Source: Rhizobium nepotum 39/7
Lineage (GTDB): Bacteria; Pseudomonadota; Alphaproteobacteria; Rhizobiales; Rhizobiaceae
Direction of reading: 5' to 3'
NCBI RefSeq assembly: GCF_000949865.1
Contig: NZ_JWJH01000017.1
Coordinates: 62,001-126,000, forward strand
Length of the DNA: 64,000 bases
Shown: positions 35,867-45,711 of the stretch, piece after piece
Position numbering within the stretch: position 1 is the first letter of the stretch
How the letters are laid out: each line of letters starts with the position of its first letter
The notes under the pieces: generated by a model
What the model was told of the DNA's origin: nothing
The model's database searches: none
The model's input: the letters and a program-made list of their open reading frames with translations, nothing else
Program-made: the position numbers and the translations under genes

Positions 35867-37870
35867 TCAGGCAATCCGCTTTTTCGCAGCAAGCTTGCGC
35901 TTCACATCCGGCGGCGTCGCCTCTTCCACGAGGCTTGTAATCGCGTCTTCGAGCGACATCGGCGTCTGGTTCTGCGAACCGAGACGGCGGATGTTGACGG
36001 TGCGCTCTTCCGCTTCCTTGCGTCCGCAGACGATGATGACCGGAACCTTGGTCACCGAATGCTCGCGAACCTTGTAGTTGATCTTCTCGTTGCGGAAGTC
36101 GGTCTCGACCGCCATGCCAACCTCGCGCAGCGCTTCGGCAACCTCGCGGCCGTAATCGTCCGCATCCGACGTGATCGTCGCCACAACGACCTGAAGCGGC
36201 GCGAACCACAAGGGCATGTGACCGGCAAAGTTCTCGATCAGGATACCGAGGAAGCGCTCCATCGAGCCGCAGATGGCGCGATGGATCATCACCGGCTGCG
36301 TCTTTTCGGAATTCTGGTCAATATAGAATGCGCCGAAACGTTCCGGCAGGTTGAAGTCCACCTGCGTCGTGCCGCATTGCCATTCACGGCCGATGGCGTC
36401 CTTCAGCGTATATTCGAACTTCGGCCCGTAGAAAGCACCCTCGCCCGGCATAATGCCGGTCTTGATGCGGCCGCCGGACTGTTCCTCGATGGTCTTCAGA
36501 ACCTCCAGCATCACGCTTTCGGCACGGTCCCACAGATCGTCGGAACCGACGCGCTTTTCCGGGCGGGTCGAAAGCTTGACGACGATCTCGCTGAAACCGA
36601 AATCTTCATAGACCGAGAGGATCAGGTCGTTGATACGCAGGCATTCCGCCGCCATCTGCTCTTCCGTGCAGAAAACATGCGCATCGTCCTGCGTGAAGCC
36701 GCGAACGCGCATCAGCCCATGCAGCGCACCCGACGCCTCATAGCGATGAACATTGCCGAATTCCGCAAGACGCACGGGCATTTCGCGGTAAGACTTCAGA
36801 CCATGCTTGAAGATCTGGACGTGACCTGGGCAGTTCATCGGCTTTAAGGCAAAGACGCGCTGATCGGCATCCTCGTCATCGGGATGGGTAAAGGCATGGG
36901 CGGATTTCACCGCGAACATGTTTTCCTGATACCAGCCCCAGTGACCGGAGGTTTCCCACAGCGACTTGTCCAGCACCTGCGGCGCGTTGACTTCCTGATA
37001 GGTATTGGCGAGACGCCGGCGCATATAGGCCGTCAGCGTCTGGAACATGCGCCAGCCCTTGCCGTGCCAGAACACGACGCCCGGACCTTCTTCCTGAAAA
37101 TGGAACAGGTCCATTTCGCGGCCAAGACGGCGGTGGTCGCGCTTTTCGGCTTCAGCCAGAACGTGCAGATAATTGTCCAGCTCTTCCTGCGTCGCCCAGG
37201 CGGTGCCGTAGATGCGCGACAGCATCGCGTTGTTGCTGTCGCCACGCCAATAGGCGCCGGCCACCTTCATAAGTTTGAAGGCGGTACCGATCTGCCCCGT
37301 GGACGCCATATGCGGGCCGCGGCAAAGATCGAACCAGTCACCCTGGTAATAGATCTTCAGATCCTGACCTTCGGGAATGGCGTCGACCAGCTCGACCTTG
37401 TAGTTCTCGCCCTTGGCGGCGAAGACTTCCTTCACCTTTTCGCGCGGCCAGATTTCGCGGGTAAACGGCTTGTTGCGCTGAATGATTTCCTTCATCCGCT
37501 TTTCGATCTTCGGCAGATCTTCCGGCGTGAAAGGCTCGTTCTTGGCAAAGTCGTAATAGAAACCGTTCTCGATAACCGGGCCGATCGTCACCTGCGTGCC
37601 GGGCCACAGTTCCTGCACGGCCTCGGCCATGACGTGGGCGGCATCGTGGCGGATGAGTTCCAGCGCACGGCTGTCCTCACGCGTGACGATTTCTATCTTG
37701 CCATCGGTGATTGCTTCGGACAAATCGCGCAGAGTGCCGTCCAGCCCAATGGCGACAGCCTTCTTCGCAAGCGATTTGGAGATGGATTCGGCGACCTCGC
37801 GGCCGGTCGTGCCGGCGGGATAGCTGCGTACGGAACCATCGGGGAATGTAAGGGAAACGGTCTGTGACAT
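35867..37870 (-). CDS. thrS: Threonyl-tRNA synthetase
   Basis: A 667-residue class II synthetase charging tRNA-Thr. Domains in order: TGS ([25 protein letters not shown], 1-65), editing domain with [11 protein letters not shown] (about 74-84, zinc/His motif), catalytic core with [14 protein letters not shown] and [15 protein letters not shown] (motif 2) and the class II motif 3 near [19 protein letters not shown], and the anticodon-binding domain ([25 protein letters not shown]). Length is usual. The start is ATG 37870. It is a single gene with its own terminator. Confidence 0.98.
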   Translation of the reverse strand: MSQTVSLTFPDGSVRSYPAGTTGREVAESISKSLAKKAVAIGLDGTLRDLSEAITDGKIEIVTREDSRALELIRHDAAHVMAEAVQELWPGTQVTIGPVIENGFYYDFAKNEPFTPEDLPKIEKRMKEIIQRNKPFTREIWPREKVKEVFAAKGENYKVELVDAIPEGQDLKIYYQGDWFDLCRGPHMASTGQIGTAFKLMKVAGAYWRGDSNNAMLSRIYGTAWATQEELDNYLHVLAEAEKRDHRRLGREMDLFHFQEEGPGVVFWHGKGWRMFQTLTAYMRRRLANTYQEVNAPQVLDKSLWETSGHWGWYQENMFAVKSAHAFTHPDDEDADQRVFALKPMNCPGHVQIFKHGLKSYREMPVRLAEFGNVHRYEASGALHGLMRVRGFTQDDAHVFCTEEQMAAECLRINDLILSVYEDFGFSEIVVKLSTRPEKRVGSDDLWDRAESVMLEVLKTIEEQSGGRIKTGIMPGEGAFYGPKFEYTLKDAIGREWQCGTTQVDFNLPERFGAFYIDQNSEKTQPVMIHRAICGSMERFLGILIENFAGHMPLWFAPLQVVVATITSDADDYGREVAEALREVGMAVETDFRNEKINYKVREHSVTKVPVIIVCGRKEAEERTVNIRRLGSQNQTPMSLEDAITSLVEEATPPDVKRKLAAKKRIA

Positions 37871-38001
37871 GGTCTACTTCTCCTGATCCAGTCCCGCCAA
37901 CGAATGCGGGTGGTGTTGGAATAAAATGAACGCCCTCCTCGCAAGACGGGCAGGCAGGCTGATAAAGAATTTTCCCGTTCCAGTCAAAGGCGAACGGCAA
38001 T

Positions 38002-38523
38002 TCAACGAAGCATTTCGGCAATTCCCTTGACGGTATTGGCGTTGCGTGTCGTGCCGATGCCAAGCCTCTTCGTGGTCAGCACCGAGAGAAGCCGGCTCTC
38101 GCTCGGCTTGCCGCAAAAGTCGATCCAAAGGTCGCCGCCGACAACGGCGATCCTCTCCTTTTGGCGATACGTCTCCAAAAACCCGAGAACATCGTCGTTC
38201 AGCGGCTCGCGCATCACCCGAACGCAGACATCGGGCGGATTACCCTCCGGAAACGGGTTAGCAGCCGTCAATGCCAGCCAGTCGCCATCCGAACGAACGA
38301 GAATATCCACATGTTTGCCGAAACGTTCTTCAAAGGCACGCTCCAGCACATCCTCGATTTCGCGCGCAGGGGCCGCCGGTGCATGAAAGACCAGATTACC
38401 GGTTGCGACCAGCGTCCTGCATTCGCCAAAACCCAGCTCCTGCGCCATTTCACGCAGATCGGCCATGATGAGCCGCTTGCCGGCGCCAAGCACGATGCTG
38501 TGCAGGAGGGCGACATAAGTCAT
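38002..38523 (-). CDS. DUF1697 domain protein
   Basis: A 173-residue protein starting MTYVALLHSIVLGAGKR. The DUF1697 pattern is visible: MADLREMAQELGFGECRTLVATGNLVF and AANPFPEGNPPDVCVRVM. Function unknown. Its ATG overlaps the yidD stop by four bases, so it is co-translated with yidD. Confidence 0.88.
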   Translation of the reverse strand: MTYVALLHSIVLGAGKRLIMADLREMAQELGFGECRTLVATGNLVFHAPAAPAREIEDVLERAFEERFGKHVDILVRSDGDWLALTAANPFPEGNPPDVCVRVMREPLNDDVLGFLETYRQKERIAVVGGDLWIDFCGKPSESRLLSVLTTKRLGIGTTRNANTVKGIAEMLR

Positions 38524-38879
38524 CGGTGCAGCGTCCAATAACGCCAGGGCGTCCACCAATGTTTGTTGACGGCCAGCGTTTCCGGAACGGGGTCCAGCCC
38601 GCTCGTGCCGCCGGGGCCGCAACGCGCGACGCGGAACAGCGTCATCCAGCCGCCCGGCCATAGCCCGTGGCGCGCTATGGCCTCATAACCATATTCGGAA
38701 CAGGTGGGGATATGGCGGCAGGAATTTCCGACAAAGCCCGACAAAGTCAGCTGATAGAGGCGAATGAAGCCGACGCCGAAAAGACGGCCCGGCGTCTTCG
38801 CAAAGGCCCCGCCCCAGTTACGGGATCGTCCGACCTTTTCCGCCGTCTTCTGATGTCCACAATCCGGTTCGCCGCACAT
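38520..38879 (-). CDS. yidD: YidD membrane-protein insertion efficiency factor
   Basis: A 119-residue protein with the DUF37/YidD signature: IRLYQLTLSGFVGNSCRHIPTCSEYGYEAIARHGLWPGGWMTLFRVARCGP. It carries the three conserved cysteines (SCRH, TCSEY, RCGP). In other bacteria YidD aids YidC in membrane protein insertion. Its N-terminal ~35 residues are a species-specific basic leader. It lies four bases upstream of an IscU-like gene stop and overlaps the DUF1697 gene. Confidence 0.94.
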   Translation of the reverse strand: MCGEPDCGHQKTAEKVGRSRNWGGAFAKTPGRLFGVGFIRLYQLTLSGFVGNSCRHIPTCSEYGYEAIARHGLWPGGWMTLFRVARCGPGGTSGLDPVPETLAVNKHWWTPWRYWTLHR

Positions 38880-38882
38880 CGC

Positions 38883-39329
38883 CTAACCCGCAGCGTTCAG
38901 AACCGGCCGCTCTTCGATCTGGTCGAGCGCGTCGACCACGGCTTCGAAGGTCAGCATGGTCGAGGCGTGGCGGGCCTTGAAATTCCGGACGGGTGAAAGC
39001 ACCCGCATATCCTCGAAACGGCCGCTCGGCCCCTCGCCGCCCTGTTTCAGCATGGCGAGCATGTCTTCGCGCGCCTGCCGGATTTCGCCACTGGACGCGC
39101 CGATAACATGATGCGCCATGATCGAGGCGGAGGCCTGGCCGAGCGCACAGGCACGAACCTCATGTGAAAAAGCCGTGACGATGCCGCCTTCGACCTTCAG
39201 ATAGACCTTGAGTTTGGAGCCGCACAGCCGCGAGTGTTTTTCCGCGCTGGCATCGGCATCATCAAGCACACCGGTCAGCGGAATATTTCCGGCGAATTCC
39301 AGAATTCGATTGTTGTAGATATCGTCCAT
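38883..39329 (-). CDS. IscU/NifU-N-like iron-sulfur scaffold protein
   Basis: A 148-residue protein with the IscU-type fold. The three metal-binding cysteine positions can be placed in HSRLCGSKLKVYL, EVRACALGQASASIM and, less clearly, the third loop, where the usual C-terminal cysteine is replaced (PVRNFKARHASTMLTFEAV). The family of these rhizobial proteins is annotated as iron-sulfur cluster assembly scaffold, but the missing third cysteine leaves the scaffold role uncertain. It is the first gene of a minus-strand run with yidD and the DUF1697 gene. Confidence 0.8.
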   Translation of the reverse strand: MDDIYNNRILEFAGNIPLTGVLDDADASAEKHSRLCGSKLKVYLKVEGGIVTAFSHEVRACALGQASASIMAHHVIGASSGEIRQAREDMLAMLKQGGEGPSGRFEDMRVLSPVRNFKARHASTMLTFEAVVDALDQIEERPVLNAAG

Positions 39330-39614
39330 CGTCAGGTATCCGGCGCGTTCAAGAATGCCCAAAAACGGGACAGGTCGAATTTTTCAAACACAGCGTTTGT
39401 CGCAGTGAAGCTTTCCTGCCCTTCATTCTCATTATATGCTAACGAGCTTTCTGGACATCAAGCTGTTGTCTTATTAACGGCTCCGATACCGAAATATTAG
39501 CATCGGACTTGCCAAAATGCTGTAAAACAACCAGATAGCAGCAATGGCGGGCAAAGTCCCCGCGACGAAAAACAAAGTTCAGGTGCGGCCTTGACCCGTA
39601 TCGGGAGAGACGAA

Positions 39615-40241
39615 ATGGATGCGATCGTGAAGAATTTCCCCGGCGCTGGCGCAAAACCCGATGTGGCCGAGGCTCGCCCAAGTCAGACAGAAGCGGAAGA
39701 AGCAGTTCGTGTTCTTCTGCGCTGGGCAGGAGAAAACCCCGCCCGCGAAGGACTTCTGGATACGCCCAAGCGCGTCGCCAAGGCCTATCGCGAGCTGTTC
39801 GCCGGTTATGAGCTGAACGTTCAGGACGTGCTCGGCACGACGTTTGAGGAAGTCGGCGGTTATGACGATGTGGTGCTGGTGCGCGACATCCCCTTCTTCT
39901 CCCATTGCGAACACCACATGGTGCCGATCGTCGGCAAGGCGCATGTCGCCTATCTTCCGGCCGGGCGCGTACTCGGCCTGTCGAAGATCGCCCGCGTCGT
40001 CGAAATCTTCGGCCGCCGCCTGCAGACGCAGGAAAACATGACCGCGCAGATCGCAAGATCCATCGAGGAAACGCTGAAACCGCGTGGCGTGGCCGTCATG
40101 ATCGACGCCGAACATATGTGCATGTCCATGCGCGGCGTAAACAAGCAGGGGTCCACGACCCTCACCACCAGCTTCACCGGCACTTTCAAGAACGATCCGG
40201 CCGAGCAGGTGCGCTTCATGACCATGGTGCGGAACCGCTAG
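39615..40241 (+). CDS. folE: GTP cyclohydrolase I
   Basis: A 208-residue enzyme making dihydroneopterin triphosphate from GTP, the first step of folate synthesis. Signature residues are present: [22 protein letters not shown] (zinc Cys and His), [16 protein letters not shown], and [11 protein letters not shown] with the third zinc ligand Cys. ATG 39615 has GGGAGAGA upstream. It is followed 25 bases later by hisI. Confidence 0.98.
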   Translation: MDAIVKNFPGAGAKPDVAEARPSQTEAEEAVRVLLRWAGENPAREGLLDTPKRVAKAYRELFAGYELNVQDVLGTTFEEVGGYDDVVLVRDIPFFSHCEHHMVPIVGKAHVAYLPAGRVLGLSKIARVVEIFGRRLQTQENMTAQIARSIEETLKPRGVAVMIDAEHMCMSMRGVNKQGSTTLTTSFTGTFKNDPAEQVRFMTMVRNR

Positions 40242-40266
40242 TTTTCCGTCAGCTTCTGGGGTTGCC

Positions 40267-40719
40267 ATGTCCATTCCCTTTCCATCCGCCTCCGCGGACA
40301 AGGAAGTGCTCGAAAATGCGGGCCTGTTCTCGCCGAAATTCGATGCCCACGGCCTTGTCACCGCCGTGGTCACCGATGCGCGCGACGGCGAATTGCTGAT
40401 GGTTGCCCATATGAATGCGGAAGCCCTGTCGCTGACGCTGGAAACCGGCATCGCGCACTATTACAGCCGTTCGCGCGACAAAATCTGGAAGAAGGGCGAA
40501 ACCTCCGGCAACTTGCAGACGGTGAAGGAATTCCGCACCGATTGCGATCAGGACGCCGTGTGGCTGAAGGTTTCCGTCGCCGGTCATGACGCAACCTGCC
40601 ATACCGGCCGCCGCTCCTGCTTTTACCGCACGGTTGAATTGGCCGACGGCGATGCTGTGACCAAAATCACCGACGATACCCGCCATTTCGATCCGGCGAG
40701 CACCTATTCGGGCACATGA
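40267..40719 (+). CDS. hisI: Phosphoribosyl-AMP cyclohydrolase
   Basis: A 150-residue histidine-biosynthesis enzyme opening the adenine ring of PR-AMP. The family motifs [44 protein letters not shown] and [13 protein letters not shown] are all present, with the zinc ligands in the last two. It is the stand-alone HisI form, without the HisE domain. Downstream of folE in the same direction. Confidence 0.98.
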   Translation: MSIPFPSASADKEVLENAGLFSPKFDAHGLVTAVVTDARDGELLMVAHMNAEALSLTLETGIAHYYSRSRDKIWKKGETSGNLQTVKEFRTDCDQDAVWLKVSVAGHDATCHTGRRSCFYRTVELADGDAVTKITDDTRHFDPASTYSGT

Positions 40720-40817
40720 ACGGCGACCTTTCATCCGCCGCACCAATTTGCTACCAATAATTCAGGATTCGGGAACGAACTGACCGGGTCCGAGGAGTTG
40801 GCTGGGAGTGTACGATC

Positions 40818-41744
40818 ATGTTGGGCTGGGGAAGCAATCGTCACAATCCTCTCGCGCCGCGAAATCCCGAGAACATCGTCAACGAAATCGTTGATACGCG
40901 CCGGATCGCCCTTGCGCTCGGCGGCGGGGCCGCGCGCGGCTGGGCACATATCGGCGTCCTGAGAGCGCTCGACGAGGCCGGTGTGAAGATCGGCATGATT
41001 GCCGGCACCTCGATCGGGGCTCTGGTCGGCGGTTGTTATCTGGCCGGCAAGCTCGATGAACTGGAGGAATTCGCCCGCTCGCTGACGATGCGCCGCATTG
41101 CCGGCCTGCTCGATCTGACGATCGGCGGTGGCGGTCTCTTCGGCGGCATGCGGCTGACCAAGCGCATGCAGGAACATCTGGAAGGCCTGCGCGTCGAAAA
41201 CCTCGAGCATCCTTTCATCGCCGTCGCCACGGAATTGCGCACCGGCCACGAAGTCTGGATCCATCAGGGCGACCTCGTCACCGCGCTTCGCTCATCCTAT
41301 GCGCTGCCGGGCATTTTCGAACCGGTGCAATGCAACGGCCGCACCCTGATCGACGGCGCGCTCGTCAATCCCGTGCCGGTTTCGGTCTGCCGGGCCTATG
41401 AGCAGGCGCTCGTCGTCGCCGTCAATCTCAATTACGACCTCTTCGGCCGCTCCGCCGTGGTCAAGCACGCCTCCTCTCCGCCCAATGGAGCCGCGCCGTC
41501 ACTGGACAGCCCACCACGCCCCGGCCTGCCCGGCGTCATGGTGCAGGCCTTCAATATCATTCAGGACAGGATCTCGCGCTCGCGTCTGGCGGGCGACCCG
41601 CCCGACCTCATGCTGCATCCCCGCATCAACGATATCGGCCTGTCGGAATTCCATCGCGCCAGCGAAGCCATCGACAGGGGATACGAGGAAACGCGCTCCC
41701 GCATTCCCGAACTGGAGCGTATGCAGCAGGCTTTCCGCCGCTGA
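40818..41744 (+). CDS. Patatin-like phospholipase
   Basis: A 308-residue protein with a complete patatin site: oxyanion-hole GGGAARGW, nucleophile in GTSIGALVGG, and the Asp of the dyad in LIDGALVNPV. It probably hydrolyses membrane phospholipids or lysophospholipids. No signal peptide. It stands alone between hisI and the CBS gene. Close to bacterial RssA/NTE-type patatins. Confidence 0.95.
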   Translation: MLGWGSNRHNPLAPRNPENIVNEIVDTRRIALALGGGAARGWAHIGVLRALDEAGVKIGMIAGTSIGALVGGCYLAGKLDELEEFARSLTMRRIAGLLDLTIGGGGLFGGMRLTKRMQEHLEGLRVENLEHPFIAVATELRTGHEVWIHQGDLVTALRSSYALPGIFEPVQCNGRTLIDGALVNPVPVSVCRAYEQALVVAVNLNYDLFGRSAVVKHASSPPNGAAPSLDSPPRPGLPGVMVQAFNIIQDRISRSRLAGDPPDLMLHPRINDIGLSEFHRASEAIDRGYEETRSRIPELERMQQAFRR

Positions 41745-41878
41745 AGACACCCCAAGCCCTCATCCATGTGCTTGTCACAGGAATGAGGGATGTGAGAAGT
41801 TTCGGCATCAGAAATCTTTGCCGATTACAAGACAACGGAGATCAAGAGCCACCGAGATCGCTGCGAGTGCTGCGGGCC

Positions 41879-42313
41879 TCATCCAGCGATATAGGCCTTG
41901 ATATGTTCGGCCTCGGCCTCGATCTCGCCGATCCGCGCCTTCACCACGTCACCGATGGAGACGATGCCGGCAAGTCGGCCATTCTCTTCGACCGGGATAT
42001 GGCGGAACCGTCCGCCGGTCATGATCTCCATCAACTCGTCGGTGGTGGAATTGTGATGACAGCGGATGACGTTCTTGGTCATGGCTACAGAGACGGATAG
42101 CTGGAGAGCAGCGGCACCCTGGCCCGCCACGGCCTTCACTAGATCACGTTCCGTGAAAATGCCGAGAACGACGCCGTCGGCATCCGTCACGACGACGGAA
42201 CCGATCTTGTGTGCGTGCAGCGTTCCCGCCGCCTCGCCGATGCTTACGCCCGGACCCACGGTCACGACATCCCGGCCCTTGCGGTCGAGAAGATCTTTTA
42301 CGAATGTTGCCAT
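41879..42313 (-). CDS. CBS-domain pair protein
   Basis: A 144-residue protein made of two CBS motifs (DVVTVGPGVSIGEAAGTLHAHKIGSVVVTDADGVVLGIFTERDLVKAV and NVIRCHHNSTTDELMEIMTGGRFRHIPVEENGRLAGIVSIGDVVKARI). Such stand-alone pairs sense adenine nucleotides; target unknown. AGGAGG precedes ATG 42313. Confidence 0.95.
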   Translation of the reverse strand: MATFVKDLLDRKGRDVVTVGPGVSIGEAAGTLHAHKIGSVVVTDADGVVLGIFTERDLVKAVAGQGAAALQLSVSVAMTKNVIRCHHNSTTDELMEIMTGGRFRHIPVEENGRLAGIVSIGDVVKARIGEIEAEAEHIKAYIAG

Positions 42314-42467
42314 GCTTTCCTCCTCCTGTCAGCAATCCGCAGCGCGACGAAGTCTCCCCGCGGTTGCAAATCATGCAACATGGTGCGCTGAGGCCTGTTT
42401 GATTGCAATCCCGGATGGGACCTGCGCAAGCAAATTTGCGCCACGGCCGACAAGGAACGTGATCGCC

Positions 42468-43241
42468 CTAGAGCCGGTATTCGGCACCTTCACCGGAAAT
42501 ACTTTCCCGGATCGGACGATCGAACAGGCCGAAAAAGAGGAAGCCGAGCAAGAAGCCGAAGACATGCGCATCCCAGGCGATTTCACCACCGACATCGCCG
42601 ACCAGCGGCACGCCGACCGCGATCAGGACATTGCCGAAAAGCCACATCAGCGTGAAGATCAGGACGGTCCTGTTCGAAAGCGCCGCCAGAATGCTCTGCC
42701 TCGGCATCAGATGGCCAAAGGAGGCGCTGTAGCCGCCGCGCGAAGGGAAAGCGAAGCGGCATGCGGCGCCCATCAGCGCCGAAACGACGCCGGACGCCCC
42801 GATCAGAACCGTGGCATCGCCCCAGTTCAGCGCCGCGTGGCCAAAGGCCGAAACGGCGGCGGATATGCACCATAACAGCACGAAGCGAAGCGTTCCGATC
42901 CGGCGCAGAACGGGCGCGCCGAAGGCCATCAGCCACAATCCGTTAAAAAGAATATGCTCGATGCCGCCGTGCAGGAAAGAATATGTCACCGGCGTCCAAA
43001 GCCATTCCAGCCCCTGCTGGGAAAAAGGCACTGCGTAACGCAGCGGAATGAAGCCGAAGGTGAAGATGGACCAGCCGTTGCCATCGTCCGACAGAAGATA
43101 GGCGGGAACCACGAAGGCGGCGAACAGCGCCACCAGTATGCCGACCAGAAGCGGCGGCAGGTTGAAGACGGGATTGTGTGCGTCCTCTCTCGGTTCCGAA
43201 GTTTCCGAAACCGGCGGCTGTTCGCCGTCGCCATTGGACAT
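42468..43241 (-). CDS. Rhomboid-family intramembrane serine protease
   Basis: A 257-residue membrane protein. The catalytic motifs are present: HILFNGLWL (His and Asn), GASGVVSALMG (nucleophile Ser in GxSG) and AHVFGFLLGFLFF (His). Six or so hydrophobic helices. It should cleave membrane-spanning substrates. ATG 43241 (MSNGDGEQPP) gives a cytoplasmic leader before the first helix. Substrate unknown. Confidence 0.92.
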   Translation of the reverse strand: MSNGDGEQPPVSETSEPREDAHNPVFNLPPLLVGILVALFAAFVVPAYLLSDDGNGWSIFTFGFIPLRYAVPFSQQGLEWLWTPVTYSFLHGGIEHILFNGLWLMAFGAPVLRRIGTLRFVLLWCISAAVSAFGHAALNWGDATVLIGASGVVSALMGAACRFAFPSRGGYSASFGHLMPRQSILAALSNRTVLIFTLMWLFGNVLIAVGVPLVGDVGGEIAWDAHVFGFLLGFLFFGLFDRPIRESISGEGAEYRL

Positions 43242-43599
43242 GATTCCATCCCTGTCTTCGTGGAAATTTGCGTCCTCCGAGCAATATAGGAAGCCCGGAC
43301 AAAAAAAAAGCCGTCCTGCCTTTGGGAGCGTCCGATGCGAAACCGCAAGCGGTTCCAGCACCTGTACCCGAGGCAGTCCGGCTTGCGCTCCAGCCGTAAA
43401 GCCACGGCGGGAGGCATCAATTGTGCTGACCGGAGCCTGTCCCCGATATGGCCGTAGCGATGCCATGCCCGGTGTCGCCACGCAATCTCAACCATTTGTT
43501 AACCTTAACAAAATCGCTTGGCATGAAATTCGCTACACCACAAGGAACAGACGTTCGGGTGGACATGATGTCCCAAAAACGAACATGGAGAACGATGCC
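43242..43599. other. Intergenic region, no gene seen
   Basis: A stretch of 358 bases between divergent genes. It contains a GTTAACCTTAAC run (43497-43508) and small imperfect hairpins, but no gene and no clear operator. Confidence 0.5.
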
Positions 43600-44148
43600 A
43601 TGAAGAGCATGGGCGGACTGGACATATATGCCTATTGGGACGAGTTGCGCGGCAAGAAGTCCGCGCCTCGCCGCGAGGACATCGATCCCGCGAAATTGAA
43701 ACATCATCTCGGCGACCTCTTCATCCTCGCGGACAAGGGAGAGAAGGTGCCGTTCTTCCGCCTTGCCGGCACGCGTCTCTGCGACCTGTTCGGCCGGGAA
43801 TTGCGGGATCGCCCGTTTTCGGAATTGTGGCCGGCGGCAAACGCCACATTCCCTTGCCGTGTCGCACGCGGCATCCTGCAACACCAGTTACCCGTGGTGT
43901 TCGATATCGAAGCGGAGGACGACTATGGCGCCGCGCCGCTGGCATTCGAAATGCTGCTGTTGCCGCTGCGCTCCGATAATGACGCCGCGCCGAGGCTGCT
44001 TGGCGCGCTGCTGCCGGAACGGCCGCGCCACGAATTCGCCGCGCCCATCAACTGCCTTTTGATGAAAAGCAGCCGCCTGCTGCGCATGGACCTTGCGCCG
44101 AAAGAACGCCCTGCAAATTCGGAACTGCTGCAAAGCCGCGCGCTGTAA
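43600..44148 (+). CDS. PAS-domain protein
   Basis: A 182-residue protein of the alphaproteobacterial PAS type: YWDELRGKKSAPRREDIDPAKLKHHLGDLFILADKG, then FRLAGTRLCDLFGRELRDRPFSELW, which is the PAS core. ATG 43600 has GGAGA eight bases upstream; ATG 43585 is an alternative. No output domain is attached, so it probably senses a small ligand and works through a partner. The gene downstream is a PilZ protein, so second-messenger signalling is possible. Confidence 0.85.
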   Translation: MKSMGGLDIYAYWDELRGKKSAPRREDIDPAKLKHHLGDLFILADKGEKVPFFRLAGTRLCDLFGRELRDRPFSELWPAANATFPCRVARGILQHQLPVVFDIEAEDDYGAAPLAFEMLLLPLRSDNDAAPRLLGALLPERPRHEFAAPINCLLMKSSRLLRMDLAPKERPANSELLQSRAL

Positions 44149-44267
44149 CCCCATTTGACGGGCCCATCCCGCCCCGCATGGCGAAGGTGCGTGGCGTGCA
44201 GCCACCTCGCAATTTCGCATGAAATACGTCAAAGCTGTAACGATTTTACTGATCCGAAAAATTGTAA

Positions 44268-44294
44268 GGGTTAAACAATACAGTCTGTTAACCC
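44268..44294. promoter_or_regulatory. Inverted repeat upstream of the PilZ gene
   Basis: GGGTTAA and TTAACCC face each other across 13 bases, 48 bases before the PilZ start. It may be an operator. No regulator is identified. Confidence 0.4.
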
Positions 44295-44342
44295 GGGCGG
44301 AGTAGAGATTTCCCATCATCATTCTTTACAATTGCGCTGTCC

Positions 44343-44960
44343 ATGTTCTCATCCCGTTCGGTCAACACTGCCCAAATCTTGCGTCCAGTTGAAGAAGCCC
44401 ACTTCGACGATCCCGTCCGTGTGTCCTTCACCGGCCGCCTGATGTTGCCCGACCACGAGGAATATGATTGCACGGCGACCGAGATGACCGCCGAAAGAGC
44501 GCAGTTCAGCTGCTCGGGTATTACCCGCAATGGCGATCGCGTCATCGCCTATCTCCAGCATATCGGTCGCATCGAAGGCGCGGTGACATCGCTCACCGCA
44601 TCGGGCTTCGTCATCGCCATCAATGCGCCGGAGCGCAAACGGGAAAAGCTCGCCGCCCAGCTCGCATGGATCGCCAAGCGCCAGTTGCTCGGCCTGCCGG
44701 AAGACCGTCGCCACGACCGCCTGACACCGCGCAACACAAGAGCACATCTCGTGCGGGAAGACGGCGTGCTTCTCGCCTGCCGCCTGATCGACCTGTCTCT
44801 GTCAGGTGCAGCCATCGAGATCGAAAACCGGCCGCCGCTCGGAACCAGGGTCCAGCTCGGCAAGAACATGAGCGGCAAGATCGTTCGCCACTTCATGGAA
44901 GGCGTCGCGGTCGAATTCGACCGGGTCCAGTCGCCCGACGCCCTGATCGAATTTCTCTAG
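44343..44960 (+). CDS. PilZ-domain (c-di-GMP receptor-type) protein
   Basis: A 205-residue protein with two PilZ-like halves. The second carries the c-di-GMP signature RRHDRLTPR (RxxxR) followed by IDLSLSGAAIEI (D/NxSxxG), residues ~118-165. The first half lacks these motifs. Such proteins sense c-di-GMP to change motility or surface polysaccharides. A palindrome lies upstream. Partners unknown. Confidence 0.9.
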   Translation: MFSSRSVNTAQILRPVEEAHFDDPVRVSFTGRLMLPDHEEYDCTATEMTAERAQFSCSGITRNGDRVIAYLQHIGRIEGAVTSLTASGFVIAINAPERKREKLAAQLAWIAKRQLLGLPEDRRHDRLTPRNTRAHLVREDGVLLACRLIDLSLSGAAIEIENRPPLGTRVQLGKNMSGKIVRHFMEGVAVEFDRVQSPDALIEFL

Positions 44961-45041
44961 ATCATTTCCAGTAGCACTACCGAGCAATGTATCTGTGCGG
45001 CAAATGCTGCGTTTGCCAGATAACGTCACGGCTATCGCTTT

Positions 45042-45154
45042 CCGTCATTCCAGCCTTGAGCCGGAACCAACCAGCCCAATCTTTGGGCTGAAAGAACTTT
45101 TCCCGCCACGCAGACGCGCGTCGACCGCATTCCGGTTCAAGGCCGGTATGACGG
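45042..45154. repeat. RIME-like palindromic repeat, divergent copy
   Basis: A 113-base sequence with the outer arms CCGTCATTCCAGCCTTGAG and its mirror ending in GGTATGACGG. Same length as the copies at 30932 and 35678 but with different internal sequence, so it is a second subfamily. Confidence 0.65.
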
Positions 45155-45711
45155 GAGGAGAGTGCTCCAGTCTACAAAAAGCAGCTCGTGCATTTGCGCC
45201 GACAGTTTAAAATACAACTTTCCCGCAGTGTGGATTCCATTGAAATCGAATGCCGTGCTGTCCGGTCAAGGCGCCTGACGCGCTCCATTTCGCGTTAGTT
45301 CTCGCGCAAAACCGCACGGGAAAAACCGGCTCGAGGCACTTTTCCCAAGAAAAAACCAGTTTTTTGAAGTTTTTTTCGCAGCCTTTTCGCCCCGTCTCGA
45401 CTTGAAACACCAATCCCAAAACGGGAAATCCGCGTCTTCGATACGCTCCTCGGCCTAGCCACCCAGGATCACAAAAATATCTCTGTGCCGAAAACCGCTT
45501 TTAATACAGCGGCCTAAATGGCTACCAAAAACCTAAGGTCGAGATGCGTAAAATTGTAATAAAACTTGCTTCAAACACGCGTAAAAACTCACTCAAATAC
45601 TGTTCAAAATAGTGGCTAATTTGCTGAAATATAAGCTCAAATTGCCTCACCTAAATTTCCGCCGGGTCAAAATATACCTGCGAATGTCTCCTCAACACGG
45701 GGAGACAAGCA
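45155..45711. other. Long intergenic region, no gene seen
   Basis: 557 bases, AT-rich towards the right. It has T-runs (45360-45380) after weak hairpins and may hold the promoter of the transglutaminase-like gene or a small RNA. No open frame of convincing character. Confidence 0.5.
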
